Positions 1 to 7,953 of a DNA stretch of 64,000 nt are shown piece by piece; positions within the stretch are counted from its first letter, which is position 1; each line of letters starts with the position of its first letter. The position numbers and the translations under genes were made by a program. The stretch is from JAITMY01 sp031553765. GTDB lineage: Bacteria; Bacteroidota; Bacteroidia; Bacteroidales; UBA932. Where the stretch lies: assembly GCA_031553765.1 (NCBI GenBank), contig JAVBKY010000006.1, positions 1-64,000 on the forward strand, in the 5' to 3' direction. The notes beneath the pieces were generated by a model. That model saw only the letters and a list, made by a program, of their open reading frames with translations, made no database searches and had not been told where the DNA came from.

Positions 1-31
1 CGTGCTCGCGCGGTGTCGTCCCCCCTCTCGC

Positions 32-81
<50 letters not shown>

Positions 82-102
82 ACTCTTTATACTCCTTGCC
101 AC

Positions 103-154
103 CGTCATTCCGACCAAGCAAGTGAGGTACGAACGAGCGCGTGGAGGAACCTCA
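103..154. repeat. Degenerate intergenic palindromic element, CGTCATTCCGACC type
   Basis: CGTCATTCCGACC at 103-115 and GTGGAGGAACCTC at 141-153 look like the two ends of a degraded intergenic element. It resembles the CGTCATTGCGAG elements at 4900, 27022 and 35453 without being the same. It lies upstream of the first sigma-factor gene. Confidence 0.5.
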
Positions 155-248
155 TGATAAACGCAAACATTCCCCTAAAAAATATTTCCCCCTTTTTGTA
201 ATTTTACGACACTTTGCTCGTCTAATAAAGAAAATCAAACCTTTACCT

Positions 249-737
249 ATGAGCAACTCCGAACAAGAGAAGGCTTTTACCGCACTCATACTGACCAACG
301 AACGGCTCATTTACAAGGCGTGCTCCATTTACGCCTCCGACGAGCAACCCATGGCCGACCTGTACCAGGAGGTGGTGATTAACCTTTGGCGAGGATTTTC
401 AACTTTCCGAAACGAATCCTCCGTTTCCACATGGATGTACCGTATTGCGCTCAACACCTGCATTAGCAACCTGCGCAAGACGTCACGCAGGCCAAAGCAC
501 GAGCCTATTCACCCTTGGGAAAACTACCTACCCAACCCCGATTCGTTTGAGGAAAACATTAAGGAAATGTATGGGCTAATCCGCCGACTTAAAACGCTGG
601 AGCGTGCTATTATTTTGCTCTACTTAGAAGAAAAATCGTATCAGGAAATTGCCGATATCACAGGACTTACGCCAAACAATGTGGCCACAAAGTTGACGCG
701 TATAAGGGAGAGGTTAAAACAAATGTCAAACAAGTAA
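249..737 (+). CDS. RNA polymerase sigma factor, ECF (sigma-70 family)
   Basis: Small sigma factor (162 aa) that would direct RNA polymerase to a limited set of promoters. Region 2 is at about residues 12-80, with DLYQEV near 37-42 (the usual DxxQE motif) and WMYRIALN near 62-69. Region 4 is at about 117-158, with the helix-turn-helix stretch YQEIADITGLTPNNVATKL. I chose ATG 249; a longer frame opens at a GTG at 141 but its extra residues match no sigma region. The gene for a four-helix membrane protein starts 11 nt downstream, probably the same transcript. No anti-sigma zinc motif is visible there, so how this factor is controlled is unknown. Confidence 0.88.
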   Translation: MSNSEQEKAFTALILTNERLIYKACSIYASDEQPMADLYQEVVINLWRGFSTFRNESSVSTWMYRIALNTCISNLRKTSRRPKHEPIHPWENYLPNPDSFEENIKEMYGLIRRLKTLERAIILLYLEEKSYQEIADITGLTPNNVATKLTRIRERLKQMSNK

Positions 738-748
738 AACGTATAATT

Positions 749-1351
749 ATGGAACTGGAGGAACTTAAAACCGCATGGCTTAGCCTTGATGCTAAGTTAG
801 AAAACAGCAATAAAATTAATGAGCGAATTATAAAGGACACCCTACAAAACAAATCAAAAAAGTCCTTAAATCGTCTAACCAATCTTGAGGTTTTGGGTGT
901 AATACTTGTCTTTGCTGCACTACCTTTTCTCATTTTCATATCCGATAGAATGCTACAAACCACAGCATCAACAATTCTAAAATATTTTACTTTAGCAATG
1001 TTGATAATTGCATGTGTTACGCAACCTATAAAGGTCCTAATGTTAATCAAAATCGATCTCTCAAAGGTTTTAAGTAGCAACATCAAGCAAATACAACGCT
1101 ACAACTTATTTATTAAAAGAGAAACAATAATAGTATATATCATCACCCTTCCTATTTTCTTCATACTAATCGTAGCTACTTTTATAAGTTTCGGAAAAAT
1201 AGTTGAAGCATGGAGATGGGCTGCAGTAATAGCACTCTTCCCGTTGACTGCTATTCTTTGTATTTGGCAATACAAAAAAATATACGCGCCCAATATACAA
1301 TCTATCCAAAATAGTTTAGAGGAGTTAAGGGACATGGAGGAGAAGGAATAA
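749..1351 (+). CDS. Four-helix membrane protein paired with the sigma factor
   Basis: This 200-aa protein has an N-terminal cytoplasmic segment rich in charged and Asn residues (1-45) and about four membrane helices (near 47-65, 75-95, 125-147 and 152-172). The tail is acidic (ELRDMEEKE). I do not recognise a named domain. Its position 11 nt after an ECF sigma gene suggests a membrane partner or regulator of that factor; this is inferred from context only. It lacks the Cys/His motif of zinc anti-sigma proteins. Its base composition is more AT-rich than the sigma gene. Confidence 0.7.
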   Translation: MELEELKTAWLSLDAKLENSNKINERIIKDTLQNKSKKSLNRLTNLEVLGVILVFAALPFLIFISDRMLQTTASTILKYFTLAMLIIACVTQPIKVLMLIKIDLSKVLSSNIKQIQRYNLFIKRETIIVYIITLPIFFILIVATFISFGKIVEAWRWAAVIALFPLTAILCIWQYKKIYAPNIQSIQNSLEELRDMEEKE

Positions 1352-1379
1352 ATGCTATAAGCGTTCAATGAAAACCTTT

Positions 1380-1484
1380 CATTGCCATCAGTTTTAACCG
1401 ACGGAGAAAGTAGTCATGTATCACCGGGGCTTTAGCCCAATGTATTTAGCATCTTTATCCCGTCGGTTAAAACCGATAGCAATG
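1380..1484. repeat. Inverted-repeat element with 25-nt arms (GTTTTAACCGACGG)
   Basis: The arms at 1380-1404 and 1460-1484 are reverse complements with two mismatches and enclose about 55 nt, which itself holds a small GGGCTTTAGCCC hairpin. The element lies between two convergent genes, so it could act as a bidirectional terminator, but it lacks a clear T-run. Confidence 0.85.
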
Positions 1485-1502
1485 AATTAATTTACAATCT
1501 TT

Positions 1503-1862
1503 CTAATTTTCATTAATATCTAAGAGAATCATTTCTCTATAAGGATACTCCATCATTCTGTTAATACGCCAAGTTTTTCCATAGGACTTAATAATGGCTA
1601 TGCTATCGGGGATTATCAAGCAATTATTAGGCTTTCTTCCAAATATAACTAGCTGTTCTTTGAAAGTAATATTCAAAGTATATTTCTCTATTTTCCCCTT
1701 AACTTTTCTCACAAGATGCGCTGCTCTCCATGGATTAACAACGCAAATAGTATCAGGTGTAACAAAACGGATTTCAATATAATCCATATCAGGATTTTTC
1801 TTTGCCGACAATGACAAAACACCTAATAGTAACAAGCATATTAAGAATAAGAGTTTCCTCAT
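1503..1862 (-). CDS. Small secreted hypothetical protein
   Basis: This 119-aa protein has a clear signal peptide (MRKLLFLICLLLLGVLSLSA, cleavage probably before KKNPD). The mature part is basic and beta-rich, with no catalytic motif I recognise. It follows hisB on the same strand after a 50-nt gap containing a palindromic element, so it could be read from the his transcript, but nothing ties it to histidine synthesis. The gene is AT-rich relative to hisB. Confidence 0.65.
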   Translation of the reverse strand: MRKLLFLICLLLLGVLSLSAKKNPDMDYIEIRFVTPDTICVVNPWRAAHLVRKVKGKIEKYTLNITFKEQLVIFGRKPNNCLIIPDSIAIIKSYGKTWRINRMMEYPYREMILLDINEN

Positions 1863-1873
1863 TGTACATGGAC

Positions 1874-1909
1874 TAACCCTAACAAGGGCTCAAAGCCCTG
1901 TTAGGGTTT
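1874..1909. repeat. Palindromic element, ACCCTAACAGGG family
   Basis: AACCCTAACAAGGGCT pairs with AGCCCTGTTAGGGTT to give a hairpin of about 15 bp with a short loop. The same core recurs at 18865-18900 and 47926-47962. It sits between the hisB stop codon and the next start codon, 12 nt from the latter. Confidence 0.85.
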
Positions 1910-1912
1910 AGG

Positions 1913-3034
1913 TTAAAGTTTTCCTTTTGTTGATGGCAACTCATACTTAAACGCATCTCTCTTCACCGCAGCCTTAATAGCACGAGCCAGCGCCTTGAAA
2001 ATGCCCTCCAGCTTGTGGTGCTCATTATCACCCGTGGCTTGAATATTCAGGTTCATTTTGGCAGCATCACTAAATGATTTAAAGAAGTGGTAAATCATTT
2101 CGGTAGGCAGGTCGCCTATTTTTTCGCGCTTAAATTCAGTGTCAAAAACCAACCATGAGCGACCGCCAAAGTCAAGCGCCACGCTGCACAGGCAATCATC
2201 CATAGGCAGCACAAAGCCGTAGCGCTCAATGCCACGCTTATTGCCTAAAGCGCTATACAAGGCTTCACCCAAAGCAATACCCACGTCCTCTATGGTGTGG
2301 TGCTCGTCCACCTGCAAGTCGCCTTTACAGGAAATGCTTACATCGCAACCCGAGTGCCGTGCAATCTGCTCCAGCATGTGGTCAAAAAAGTTAATCCCCG
2401 TGCTGATTTCTGACTTACCGTTACCATCCAAATCTATCGCCACACGAATATCGGTTTCGGAAGTTTTACGCTCCACCACCGCCGTACGGGTTCCACACTT
2501 CAGGAATTCGTATATCTTTATCCAGTCCTGCGTAATCAGCGCGCAAACATCCTGCAAACCTTGCGTTATCAACTCCTCTCGTCTACTTTCGTCTGCAATA
2601 AAAATAGCCTTTGCACCTAAGTTTTTCGCCAAAATAACATCGGTAATGCGGTCGCCAATGGTATAGGAGTTAGCCAAGTCGTAATCGCCGCCCATGTACT
2701 TGGTAAGCATACCTGTACCCGGCTTGCGAGTGGGCAAATTATCCTTTGGGAACGACCTATCTATGCAAATATCATCAAACTTTACACCCTCACCCTCAAA
2801 CGCCTGCAACATCTTATTCTGCGTAGGCCAAAAGGTATCTTCGGGGAAAGATGCTGTACCTAGCCCATCCTGATTGGTAACCATTACCAGCTCAAAATTG
2901 AGGTCGTGAGCAATATGGTACATACCGCGAAACACACTCGGCAGGTACTCCAGCTTCTCCAAGCTGTCCACCTGTTCATCAGCCGGCTCGCGAATTAGCG
3001 TACCGTCACGGTCTATAAAAAGGCAACGTTTCAT
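1913..3034 (-). CDS. hisB: Bifunctional histidinol-phosphatase / imidazoleglycerol-phosphate dehydratase
   Basis: This 373-aa fusion carries out two steps of histidine synthesis. Residues 1-165 form a HAD phosphatase, with the nucleophile motif FIDRDGTL (D8 and D10) and a Cys/His-containing metal loop region. Residues from about 180 to the end form the dehydratase, with metal-binding His motifs FFDHMLEQIARHSG, DEHHTIEDVGIALGEAL and DNEHHKLEGIFKALARA. It is the last his gene of the operon here; hisH, hisA, hisF and hisI are not in the window, so the pathway is split or lies elsewhere. An HNH endonuclease gene separates it from hisC. Confidence 0.96.
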   Translation of the reverse strand: MKRCLFIDRDGTLIREPADEQVDSLEKLEYLPSVFRGMYHIAHDLNFELVMVTNQDGLGTASFPEDTFWPTQNKMLQAFEGEGVKFDDICIDRSFPKDNLPTRKPGTGMLTKYMGGDYDLANSYTIGDRITDVILAKNLGAKAIFIADESRREELITQGLQDVCALITQDWIKIYEFLKCGTRTAVVERKTSETDIRVAIDLDGNGKSEISTGINFFDHMLEQIARHSGCDVSISCKGDLQVDEHHTIEDVGIALGEALYSALGNKRGIERYGFVLPMDDCLCSVALDFGGRSWLVFDTEFKREKIGDLPTEMIYHFFKSFSDAAKMNLNIQATGDNEHHKLEGIFKALARAIKAAVKRDAFKYELPSTKGKL

Positions 3035-3067
3035 AATTATATTTATGATTGATAGGAGTCCCCTAAA

Positions 3068-3808
3068 TTAAGAATCCTTATATTTTACATTCCACTTTTG
3101 TCGAAACTCATCAATTGAAGTAACATTTAAATCTCTATGAATCATTCGATGACAATTAGCACAGAGTAATGCCAAGTCTTCAACTTTAGTAATATTATCC
3201 TCGCTATAATTTGACAGAGGAATCAAATGATGACATTCAATAAAGCCTTTGCCTAAATCCCCATACGCTTCTGCAAAATCAAAACCACAAAGTTCACATT
3301 TCAACCTTTTGCAAGACTTTAATACTAACTTCTTTTTTGTTTGTACAATTTCTTGATTTCGCTCCCTTACTTTATGTAATTTGTATATTACCTGCCCCTC
3401 CCTTACAGAATCCAACTCATATGAGTCATCATCCTCTATTTGAAACACTTTACCTCTTAGTTGTTCATCAGTGACAACCCTCTTAATTTCCGCTGCAATC
3501 CTCTTTAACTTCTCCCTATCATTAACAAACTCTTCAAAAACCTCCTTATCTAACCTACTATAAGAACTCATACCGCTTCCATGGTAGGCTGGGTCTAATG
3601 CTAGGAAATTCGACAATTTTAAAGATACTCCATTCGGATTCCTAAAAAGATTATTATCTACTCTAACATCAAACAATGGTAGTTTTCTCAAGATGTTAGA
3701 AAGAGCGATGATCTTGGGATTATTACGATCTATGCCACCTCTTTCTTCATCGAAGTATAAATTCAATGCCAATATGACTTCATCTCTATGCCACTTTGGA
3801 TTTCTCAT
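3068..3808 (-). CDS. HNH endonuclease (McrA-like) inserted in the his operon
   Basis: This 246-aa protein has a C-terminal HNH nuclease domain. C171 and C174 (CELCG), the HH pair at 193-194 (ECHHLIPL) and C216/C219 with H220 and H224 (CANCHRMIH) form the zinc site and the beta-beta-alpha-metal active site. The N-terminal 150 residues (starting MRNPKWHRDEVILALNLYFD) look like the specificity part of McrA-type modification-dependent nucleases. It lies in the same direction between hisC and hisB, 33 nt from hisB and 34 nt from hisC. It is visibly more AT-rich than either neighbour. I infer an acquired defence or selfish gene; no methylase partner is nearby. Confidence 0.85.
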   Translation of the reverse strand: MRNPKWHRDEVILALNLYFDEERGGIDRNNPKIIALSNILRKLPLFDVRVDNNLFRNPNGVSLKLSNFLALDPAYHGSGMSSYSRLDKEVFEEFVNDREKLKRIAAEIKRVVTDEQLRGKVFQIEDDDSYELDSVREGQVIYKLHKVRERNQEIVQTKKKLVLKSCKRLKCELCGFDFAEAYGDLGKGFIECHHLIPLSNYSEDNITKVEDLALLCANCHRMIHRDLNVTSIDEFRQKWNVKYKDS

Positions 3809-3842
3809 ACCTCCCCCTCCCCTTTACAAACATCACAAAATT

Positions 3843-4874
3843 TTACAAAGTTCTCATCTCCTTCAGCAGCACCGCATTTTCCTCCGGCGTACCCACCGTT
3901 ATGCGAATACAGCCCTCGCAAAGCGCAATGCTATGACGATTGCGGGTTACCACTCCCCTCTCTACTAACTTGGTATAAATACCATTAGCATCGGTAGTTT
4001 TTACCAACACAAAATTAGCATCCGTTGGGTAAACATGCAGCACACAAGGCACGCTTTTCAAGTCCGCCATCAACTTTTCACGCTCCGTAAGCAACGTCTT
4101 TACCCATGCCTTTACCTCGTCATTGCGTTGTAACATTTGCAGAGCGTGCTTTTGCACCAGCATGCTAATGTTATACGGATACTTGATTTTGTTGAGCACG
4201 GCGATAATCTCCACCGAGGCAAACGCCATTCCCAAGCGCACTCCCGCCGAAGCCCAAGCCTTAGAGAAAGTTTGCAACACCACCATATTCGGATACTTTT
4301 TCAGCTCTGACAAAAATGAGGGATGCTCCGAAAAGTCAATGTAAGCTTCATCAATTACCACAATGCCATCAAAGCGCTCAAGTGTTTTGACAATCTCCAC
4401 GCGGTTAAGGCTGTTGCCCGTGGGGTTGTTGGGCGAGCATAGCCAAACAATCTTGGTTTTATCATCAGCCGCTGCCAACAACTTATCTGCCGTAAAGTCA
4501 AAATTCTCATCCAGCAATACCTCACGGTACTCCACGTTATTTACATCAGCTGCCACTTTGTACATGCCGTAGGTGGGCGCTATAGCCAATACGTTATCCA
4601 GCGCGGGCTCGCACAGCGCGCGTATGAGCAAGTCAATAGGCTCATCGCTACCCACGCCAAGAAAAACTTGCTCGGGAGCAACGCTCTTTTGCTTGGCAAT
4701 CTCACGCTTCACCTCCCATTGCAGCGGGTCAGGATAGCGGCTGTACGGCTCGTTGTACGGATTCTCATTTGCATCCAAGAATACCGATGCATCGCCCTTA
4801 AACTCGCTTCGTGCCGAAGAGTAAGGCTTCAAGTTCCAAATATTGGGACGAACTAGTTGTTGTAATTTCTTCAT
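3843..4874 (-). CDS. hisC: Histidinol-phosphate aminotransferase
   Basis: PLP-dependent aminotransferase (343 aa) that converts imidazole acetol-phosphate to histidinol-phosphate. The fold-type I signature FSKAWASAGVRLGM carries the PLP Lys. The motifs SPNNPTGN (substrate and cofactor contacts) and VIDEAYIDF (the Asp that contacts the PLP ring nitrogen) are present, and GCIRITVGTPEEN contains the carboxylate-binding Arg. I chose the ATG at 4874 (MKKLQQLVRPNIWNL), which matches the usual family start; a start four codons earlier exists. A 130-nt palindromic element separates it from hisD. Confidence 0.95.
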   Translation of the reverse strand: MKKLQQLVRPNIWNLKPYSSARSEFKGDASVFLDANENPYNEPYSRYPDPLQWEVKREIAKQKSVAPEQVFLGVGSDEPIDLLIRALCEPALDNVLAIAPTYGMYKVAADVNNVEYREVLLDENFDFTADKLLAAADDKTKIVWLCSPNNPTGNSLNRVEIVKTLERFDGIVVIDEAYIDFSEHPSFLSELKKYPNMVVLQTFSKAWASAGVRLGMAFASVEIIAVLNKIKYPYNISMLVQKHALQMLQRNDEVKAWVKTLLTEREKLMADLKSVPCVLHVYPTDANFVLVKTTDANGIYTKLVERGVVTRNRHSIALCEGCIRITVGTPEENAVLLKEMRTL

Positions 4875-4899
4875 AGTTTCACACAAATGTATCCAAGAA

Positions 4900-5032
4900 C
4901 GTCATTGCGAGCGAAGCGTGGCAATCTCAAATGGAACACAAAGACAAAAGACTTCAACTTATTTTTTTTCTTTTTGTCCTTATTCTTTTATCCAATCACG
5001 AGATTACTTCGTCGTTCCTCCTCGCAATGACG
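4900..5032. repeat. Inverted-repeat element, CGTCATTGCGAG family, inside the his operon
   Basis: The arm CGTCATTGCGAGCGAAGCGT and its continuation GGCAATCTC at 4900-4928 faces its imperfect reverse complement at 5000-5032 across an AT-rich centre. The same element type occurs at 35453-35544, and a short version at 27022-27054. It ends 26 nt upstream of the hisC start and would fold into a long hairpin in the operon mRNA. Confidence 0.9.
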
Positions 5033-5037
5033 CTCGA

Positions 5038-6321
5038 TTATGCTTTATCTTTCATTCTTAAACTCACTGCATTCCTGTGCGCTTGCAATCCCTCTGCCTC
5101 TGCCATTGTCTCCACTGCCGCACCAATGCCTTTTATTCCCTCGTGCGCCAACTTTTGAAACGTAATTTTTCGCACGAAGCTATCCACGCTTACGCCGCTA
5201 AATGAACGCGCGTAGCCAGCCGTGGGCAAGGCGTGGTTGGTACCCGAAGCATAGTCGCCCACACTTTCGGGAGAATAGTTACCAATGAAAACCGAGCCGG
5301 CATTTATCACCTTCTCCGCCATTTCATCGGCATTTTTGGTAGAAATAATCAAGTGCTCCGCCGCATAGATATTAGCTACAGCCAACATTTCACTGCTATT
5401 GCGCACTAACACTATTTTACTTTTACTGAGCGATTGCTGCGCCAAATCCTTACGCTCCAACGCTTGTAGTTGCTCATCTACAGCCACCTTTACAGCCTCA
5501 ATCACCACTTCACTATCACTCACCAGCACCACCTGACTATCGGGACCGTGCTCCGCTTGTGAAAGCAAATCCGCAGCAACAAACTCGGGAACGCACGCAT
5601 CATCCGCCAGCACCATTACCTCCGAAGGGCCTGCTGGCATATCAATAGCCACACCCATGTTGCTCACCAGCTGCTTTGCCGCGGTAACGTAAGCATTACC
5701 AGGGCCAAAAATCTTATACACTCTGGGTACGCTTTCCGTCCCAAAAGCAAGTGCAGCTATAGCCTGAATGCCTCCAACTTTGTACACTTCTGTTACACCT
5801 ATCAGCTGCGCGGCATACAAAATAGCAGGGTGAATTTTCCCGCTTTTGTTAGGCGGCGTACATAACGCTACGCGCGAGCAACCCGCTATTTTGGCAGGAG
5901 TACCTAACATTAATACGGTTGAGAACAGCGGTGCGCTTCCTCCCGGCACATACAAGCCAACACGCTCTACACCTACGCTCTTACGCCAACAGGTAACGCC
6001 CTGCATGGTTTCAATTTTCTCAACCTCGGCAACCTGTGCTGTATGAAATTTTTCAATATTTTTCGCGGCAAGCGCAATAGCATTTTTTAGTGCCTCATCC
6101 ACCAAGGTTTCAGCCTCTGCAAACTCCTCTGCACTTACACGAAAGGCATCAACATCTACACCATCAAACTGCTGTGTGTAGTTACGCAAAGCCTTATCGC
6201 CGTTAATACGAACGTTATTTATCACCTCCATGGCAGGCTCACGTAAGCGTTCAAGGCTCTGCGCCGGACGCTCAAGCAAGCGCTCCACGGTGGAGATATT
6301 GGGATATTTTATTGTTTCCAC
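5038..6321 (-). CDS. hisD: Histidinol dehydrogenase
   Basis: Zinc and NAD enzyme for the last two steps of histidine synthesis, histidinol to histidinal to histidine. Seen: VGLYVPGGSAPLFSTVLMLG, the nucleotide-loop region FGPGNAYVTAAKQLV, the signature PAGPSEVMVLADD, and the zinc/catalytic stretch LLSQAEHGPDSQ with its Gln and His. The motif AAEHLI follows further on. I chose the GTG at 6321, which gives METIKYPN, a typical family start. A TTG five codons upstream lies inside a palindromic element and is less likely. The length of about 427 aa is normal. Confidence 0.95.
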   Translation of the reverse strand: METIKYPNISTVERLLERPAQSLERLREPAMEVINNVRINGDKALRNYTQQFDGVDVDAFRVSAEEFAEAETLVDEALKNAIALAAKNIEKFHTAQVAEVEKIETMQGVTCWRKSVGVERVGLYVPGGSAPLFSTVLMLGTPAKIAGCSRVALCTPPNKSGKIHPAILYAAQLIGVTEVYKVGGIQAIAALAFGTESVPRVYKIFGPGNAYVTAAKQLVSNMGVAIDMPAGPSEVMVLADDACVPEFVAADLLSQAEHGPDSQVVLVSDSEVVIEAVKVAVDEQLQALERKDLAQQSLSKSKIVLVRNSSEMLAVANIYAAEHLIISTKNADEMAEKVINAGSVFIGNYSPESVGDYASGTNHALPTAGYARSFSGVSVDSFVRKITFQKLAHEGIKGIGAAVETMAEAEGLQAHRNAVSLRMKDKA

Positions 6322-6327
6322 GTTAAC

Positions 6328-6388
6328 AATGGACAATTAACAACGGATAATGGACAATGATTGTCAATTATCCATTGTCCGTTGTCAG
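6328..6388. repeat. Inverted repeat between hisD and hisG
   Basis: ACAACGGATAATGGACAAT faces ATTATCCATTGTCCGTTGT at the other end, giving an imperfect hairpin of about 19 bp at 6340-6388. It falls directly between the hisG stop and the hisD start. It is a different family from the element between hisD and hisC. Confidence 0.8.
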
Positions 6389-6393
6389 TTTAG

Positions 6394-7242
6394 TTACAAA
6401 ATCATTTTCTCTATCGGCATTACCAGTATACCCTCAGCGCCTAAAGCGTGCAGTTGGTCTATGATTTCCCAAATTTGACCTTCGGGCAGTACCGAATGAA
6501 CAGAACTCCAGCCTTCCTTAGCCAAAGGAACTACAGTGGGACTCTTCATACCGGGAATAACTGCGGTAATCTTCTCCACGCTTGCCGTAGGAGCATTCAG
6601 CATTACGTACTTGCTCTTACGACCTTTTTGTACTGCGTGCAAACGGAAAAGCAATTTTTCCAGAATAGCCTTTTTCTCAGCGCTCAAATTCTTACCTACC
6701 ATCACAGCTTCCGAATGCAGGGCAACCTCCACCTCCTTAAGCCCGTTACTTATAAGCGTGCTTCCGGAGCTCACTATATCAAAAATAGCGTCAGCAATAC
6801 CCACGCCTGTAGCTATTTCCACAGAACCGCTAATCTGGTGAATCTCGGCCTTTACACCATTCTTATTCAGATAATCCTGCAAGATTTTGGGGTACGAAGT
6901 CGCAATTTTCTTACCGTTAAACCACTGTACACCCTCGTACTTTTCAGCCTTAGGAATAGCCAGCGACATGCGGCACTTGCCAAAGCCCAAACGCTCCACA
7001 ATATCCAACGGGTAGCCCGTTTCGAGCAGCACATTTTCACCCACAAAGCCCACATCGGCAACACCATCGTTTACGCACTGAGGTATATCATCATCGCGCA
7101 GGTACAGCATTTCAATGGGAAAGTTAGAGGCCTGCGCCACCAGTTTACGTTCGCTATTAGCAACGCTGATACCCGCTTCGGCAATAAGGTCAAGCGACTT
7201 TTCGCTCAATCGTCCTGATTTTTGAATGGCAATTCTTAGCAT
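6394..7242 (-). CDS. hisG: ATP phosphoribosyltransferase, long form
   Basis: First enzyme of histidine synthesis, joining ATP and PRPP. At 282 aa it is the long HisG: two catalytic lobes with MLRIAIQKSGRLSEKS at the N terminus and the PRPP-binding stretch DAIFDIVSSGSTLISNGL. A C-terminal ACT-like regulatory domain (about residues 205-282, VIPGMKSPTVVPL and GAEGILVMPIEKM) normally binds histidine for feedback inhibition, so no separate HisZ is needed. It is the first structural gene of the operon and lies directly downstream of a his leader and attenuator. Confidence 0.96.
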   Translation of the reverse strand: MLRIAIQKSGRLSEKSLDLIAEAGISVANSERKLVAQASNFPIEMLYLRDDDIPQCVNDGVADVGFVGENVLLETGYPLDIVERLGFGKCRMSLAIPKAEKYEGVQWFNGKKIATSYPKILQDYLNKNGVKAEIHQISGSVEIATGVGIADAIFDIVSSGSTLISNGLKEVEVALHSEAVMVGKNLSAEKKAILEKLLFRLHAVQKGRKSKYVMLNAPTASVEKITAVIPGMKSPTVVPLAKEGWSSVHSVLPEGQIWEIIDQLHALGAEGILVMPIEKMIL

Positions 7243-7268
7243 AGTATTTTCGATTACAATTATTATTC

Positions 7269-7304
7269 AAAAAAAAGAGGCTTGCATGCAAATGCAAACC
7301 TCTT
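7269..7304 (-). terminator. his attenuator terminator (3:4 stem)
   Basis: On the minus strand AAGAGGTTTGCA pairs with TGCAAGCCTCTT (12 bp with one G-U, 6-nt loop) and runs into eight T. It lies between the leader peptide and hisG, so as an ordinary terminator it would cut off the operon it precedes. Its 5' half overlaps a 9-nt segment (7286-7294) that can pair with 7325-7333 to form an antiterminator. Confidence 0.92.
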
Positions 7305-7320
7305 AACATATCCAATGGTT

Positions 7321-7386
7321 ACAACATTTGCATAGCGATACTACTCATCGTGATGATGATGAACATAAGCGCTATGAAAGTGTTGT
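7321..7386 (-). promoter_or_regulatory. his attenuator 1:2 stem and antiterminator strand
   Basis: Strand 1 (7370-7386, leader codons 4-9) and strand 2 (7321-7337) pair at 15 of 17 positions. Part of strand 2, ATGCAAATG (7325-7333), is also the exact complement of CATTTGCAT in the terminator (7286-7294). So 1:2 and 2:3 exclude each other, as do 2:3 and 3:4. A ribosome stalled on the His codons at 7350-7361 would cover strand 1 and allow 2:3, which prevents termination. Confidence 0.88.
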
Positions 7387-7394
7387 TGAAACAT
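7341..7394 (-). CDS. hisL: Histidine operon leader peptide
   Basis: A 17-codon frame upstream of hisG encodes MFQQHFHSAYVHHHHDE and a TAG stop. Six of 17 residues are His and four are consecutive, the mark of a his attenuator control peptide. The ATG lies about 17 nt after the expected transcription start of a good minus-33/minus-7 promoter. It is followed by the alternative stems and terminator described separately. The peptide itself is not expected to have a function; its translation is the sensor for charged histidyl-tRNA. It is too short for normal gene calling. Confidence 0.9.
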   Translation of the reverse strand: MFQQHFHSAYVHHHHDE

Positions 7395-7414
7395 GCTTTT
7401 TTCTATTTGACACA

Positions 7415-7445
7415 CAAAGGTAAAAACTTTTCAGATAACTACAAA
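7415..7445 (-). promoter_or_regulatory. Promoter of the his operon
   Basis: On the minus strand TTTG (7442-7445), a 19-nt spacer and TACCTTTG (7415-7422) match the Bacteroidota primary-sigma consensus TTTG-N19-TAnnTTTG exactly. Transcription should start near 7411, just upstream of the leader peptide. Confidence 0.88.
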
Positions 7446-7455
7446 ATCAGCGGGT

Positions 7456-7947
7456 TTACTTCGCCCATTCGCCTATTTCAAGGTTTTTCATTTCTCCGTC
7501 TGTAATCTCAAGCCTAATGGCGGTACGTACCTTGTGAAATCCGTACTTACCTGCCGCACCGGGATTAATGTGCAAAAAGTTCATTTTTTTATCGTACATC
7601 ACCTTAAGTATATGCGAATGTCCGCATATAAATAGCTGCGGTGGATTCTTGTACAGCGTTTCAATAATCGAAGGTTCGTACTTGCCTGGGTAACCTCCAA
7701 TGTGCGTCATAAGCACATCCACACCCTCGCAATAGAAACGTTGAAAACGAGGAAATTTACGACGGACATACTCCCCATCAATATTGCCGAACACGGCGCG
7801 TAGCAGCTTAAACTCCTCCATAGCCTCCACCACGTCGTTGCCACCACCAATATCTCCCGCATGCCACAACTCATCTACACCTTCAAAAAAATTGCGCAAG
7901 CTGTCGTCAAAGTAGCCGTGCGTGTCCGATAGAATACCGATTTTCAT
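7456..7947 (-). CDS. YfcE/MJ0936-type metallophosphoesterase
   Basis: This 163-aa calcineurin-like phosphoesterase is probably a phosphodiesterase; its natural substrate is unknown. The metal ligands are ILSDTHG (D7, H9), HAGDIGG, the VFGNIDGEY Asn/Asp motif, MTHIGGYPGKY and ICGHSHI. It follows two Skp-like genes on the same strand with a 6-nt gap, where related genomes often carry a cell-wall gene. It is likely co-transcribed with the outer-membrane cluster. Confidence 0.88.
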   Translation of the reverse strand: MKIGILSDTHGYFDDSLRNFFEGVDELWHAGDIGGGNDVVEAMEEFKLLRAVFGNIDGEYVRRKFPRFQRFYCEGVDVLMTHIGGYPGKYEPSIIETLYKNPPQLFICGHSHILKVMYDKKMNFLHINPGAAGKYGFHKVRTAIRLEITDGEMKNLEIGEWAK

Positions 7948-7953
7948 CGGTCA

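Noticed and set aside
141..248. Longer start (GTG 141) for the first sigma factor
   Set aside because: The extra 36 residues do not resemble sigma region 1 or 2 and overlap a repeat remnant; ATG 249 fits the family.
1380..1484. CRISPR-like repeat pair
   Set aside because: Only two copies in inverted orientation, with no regular spacers.
6448..7218. 256-residue open frame opposite hisG
   Set aside because: hisG is unambiguous on the other strand; the antisense frame has no recognisable motif.
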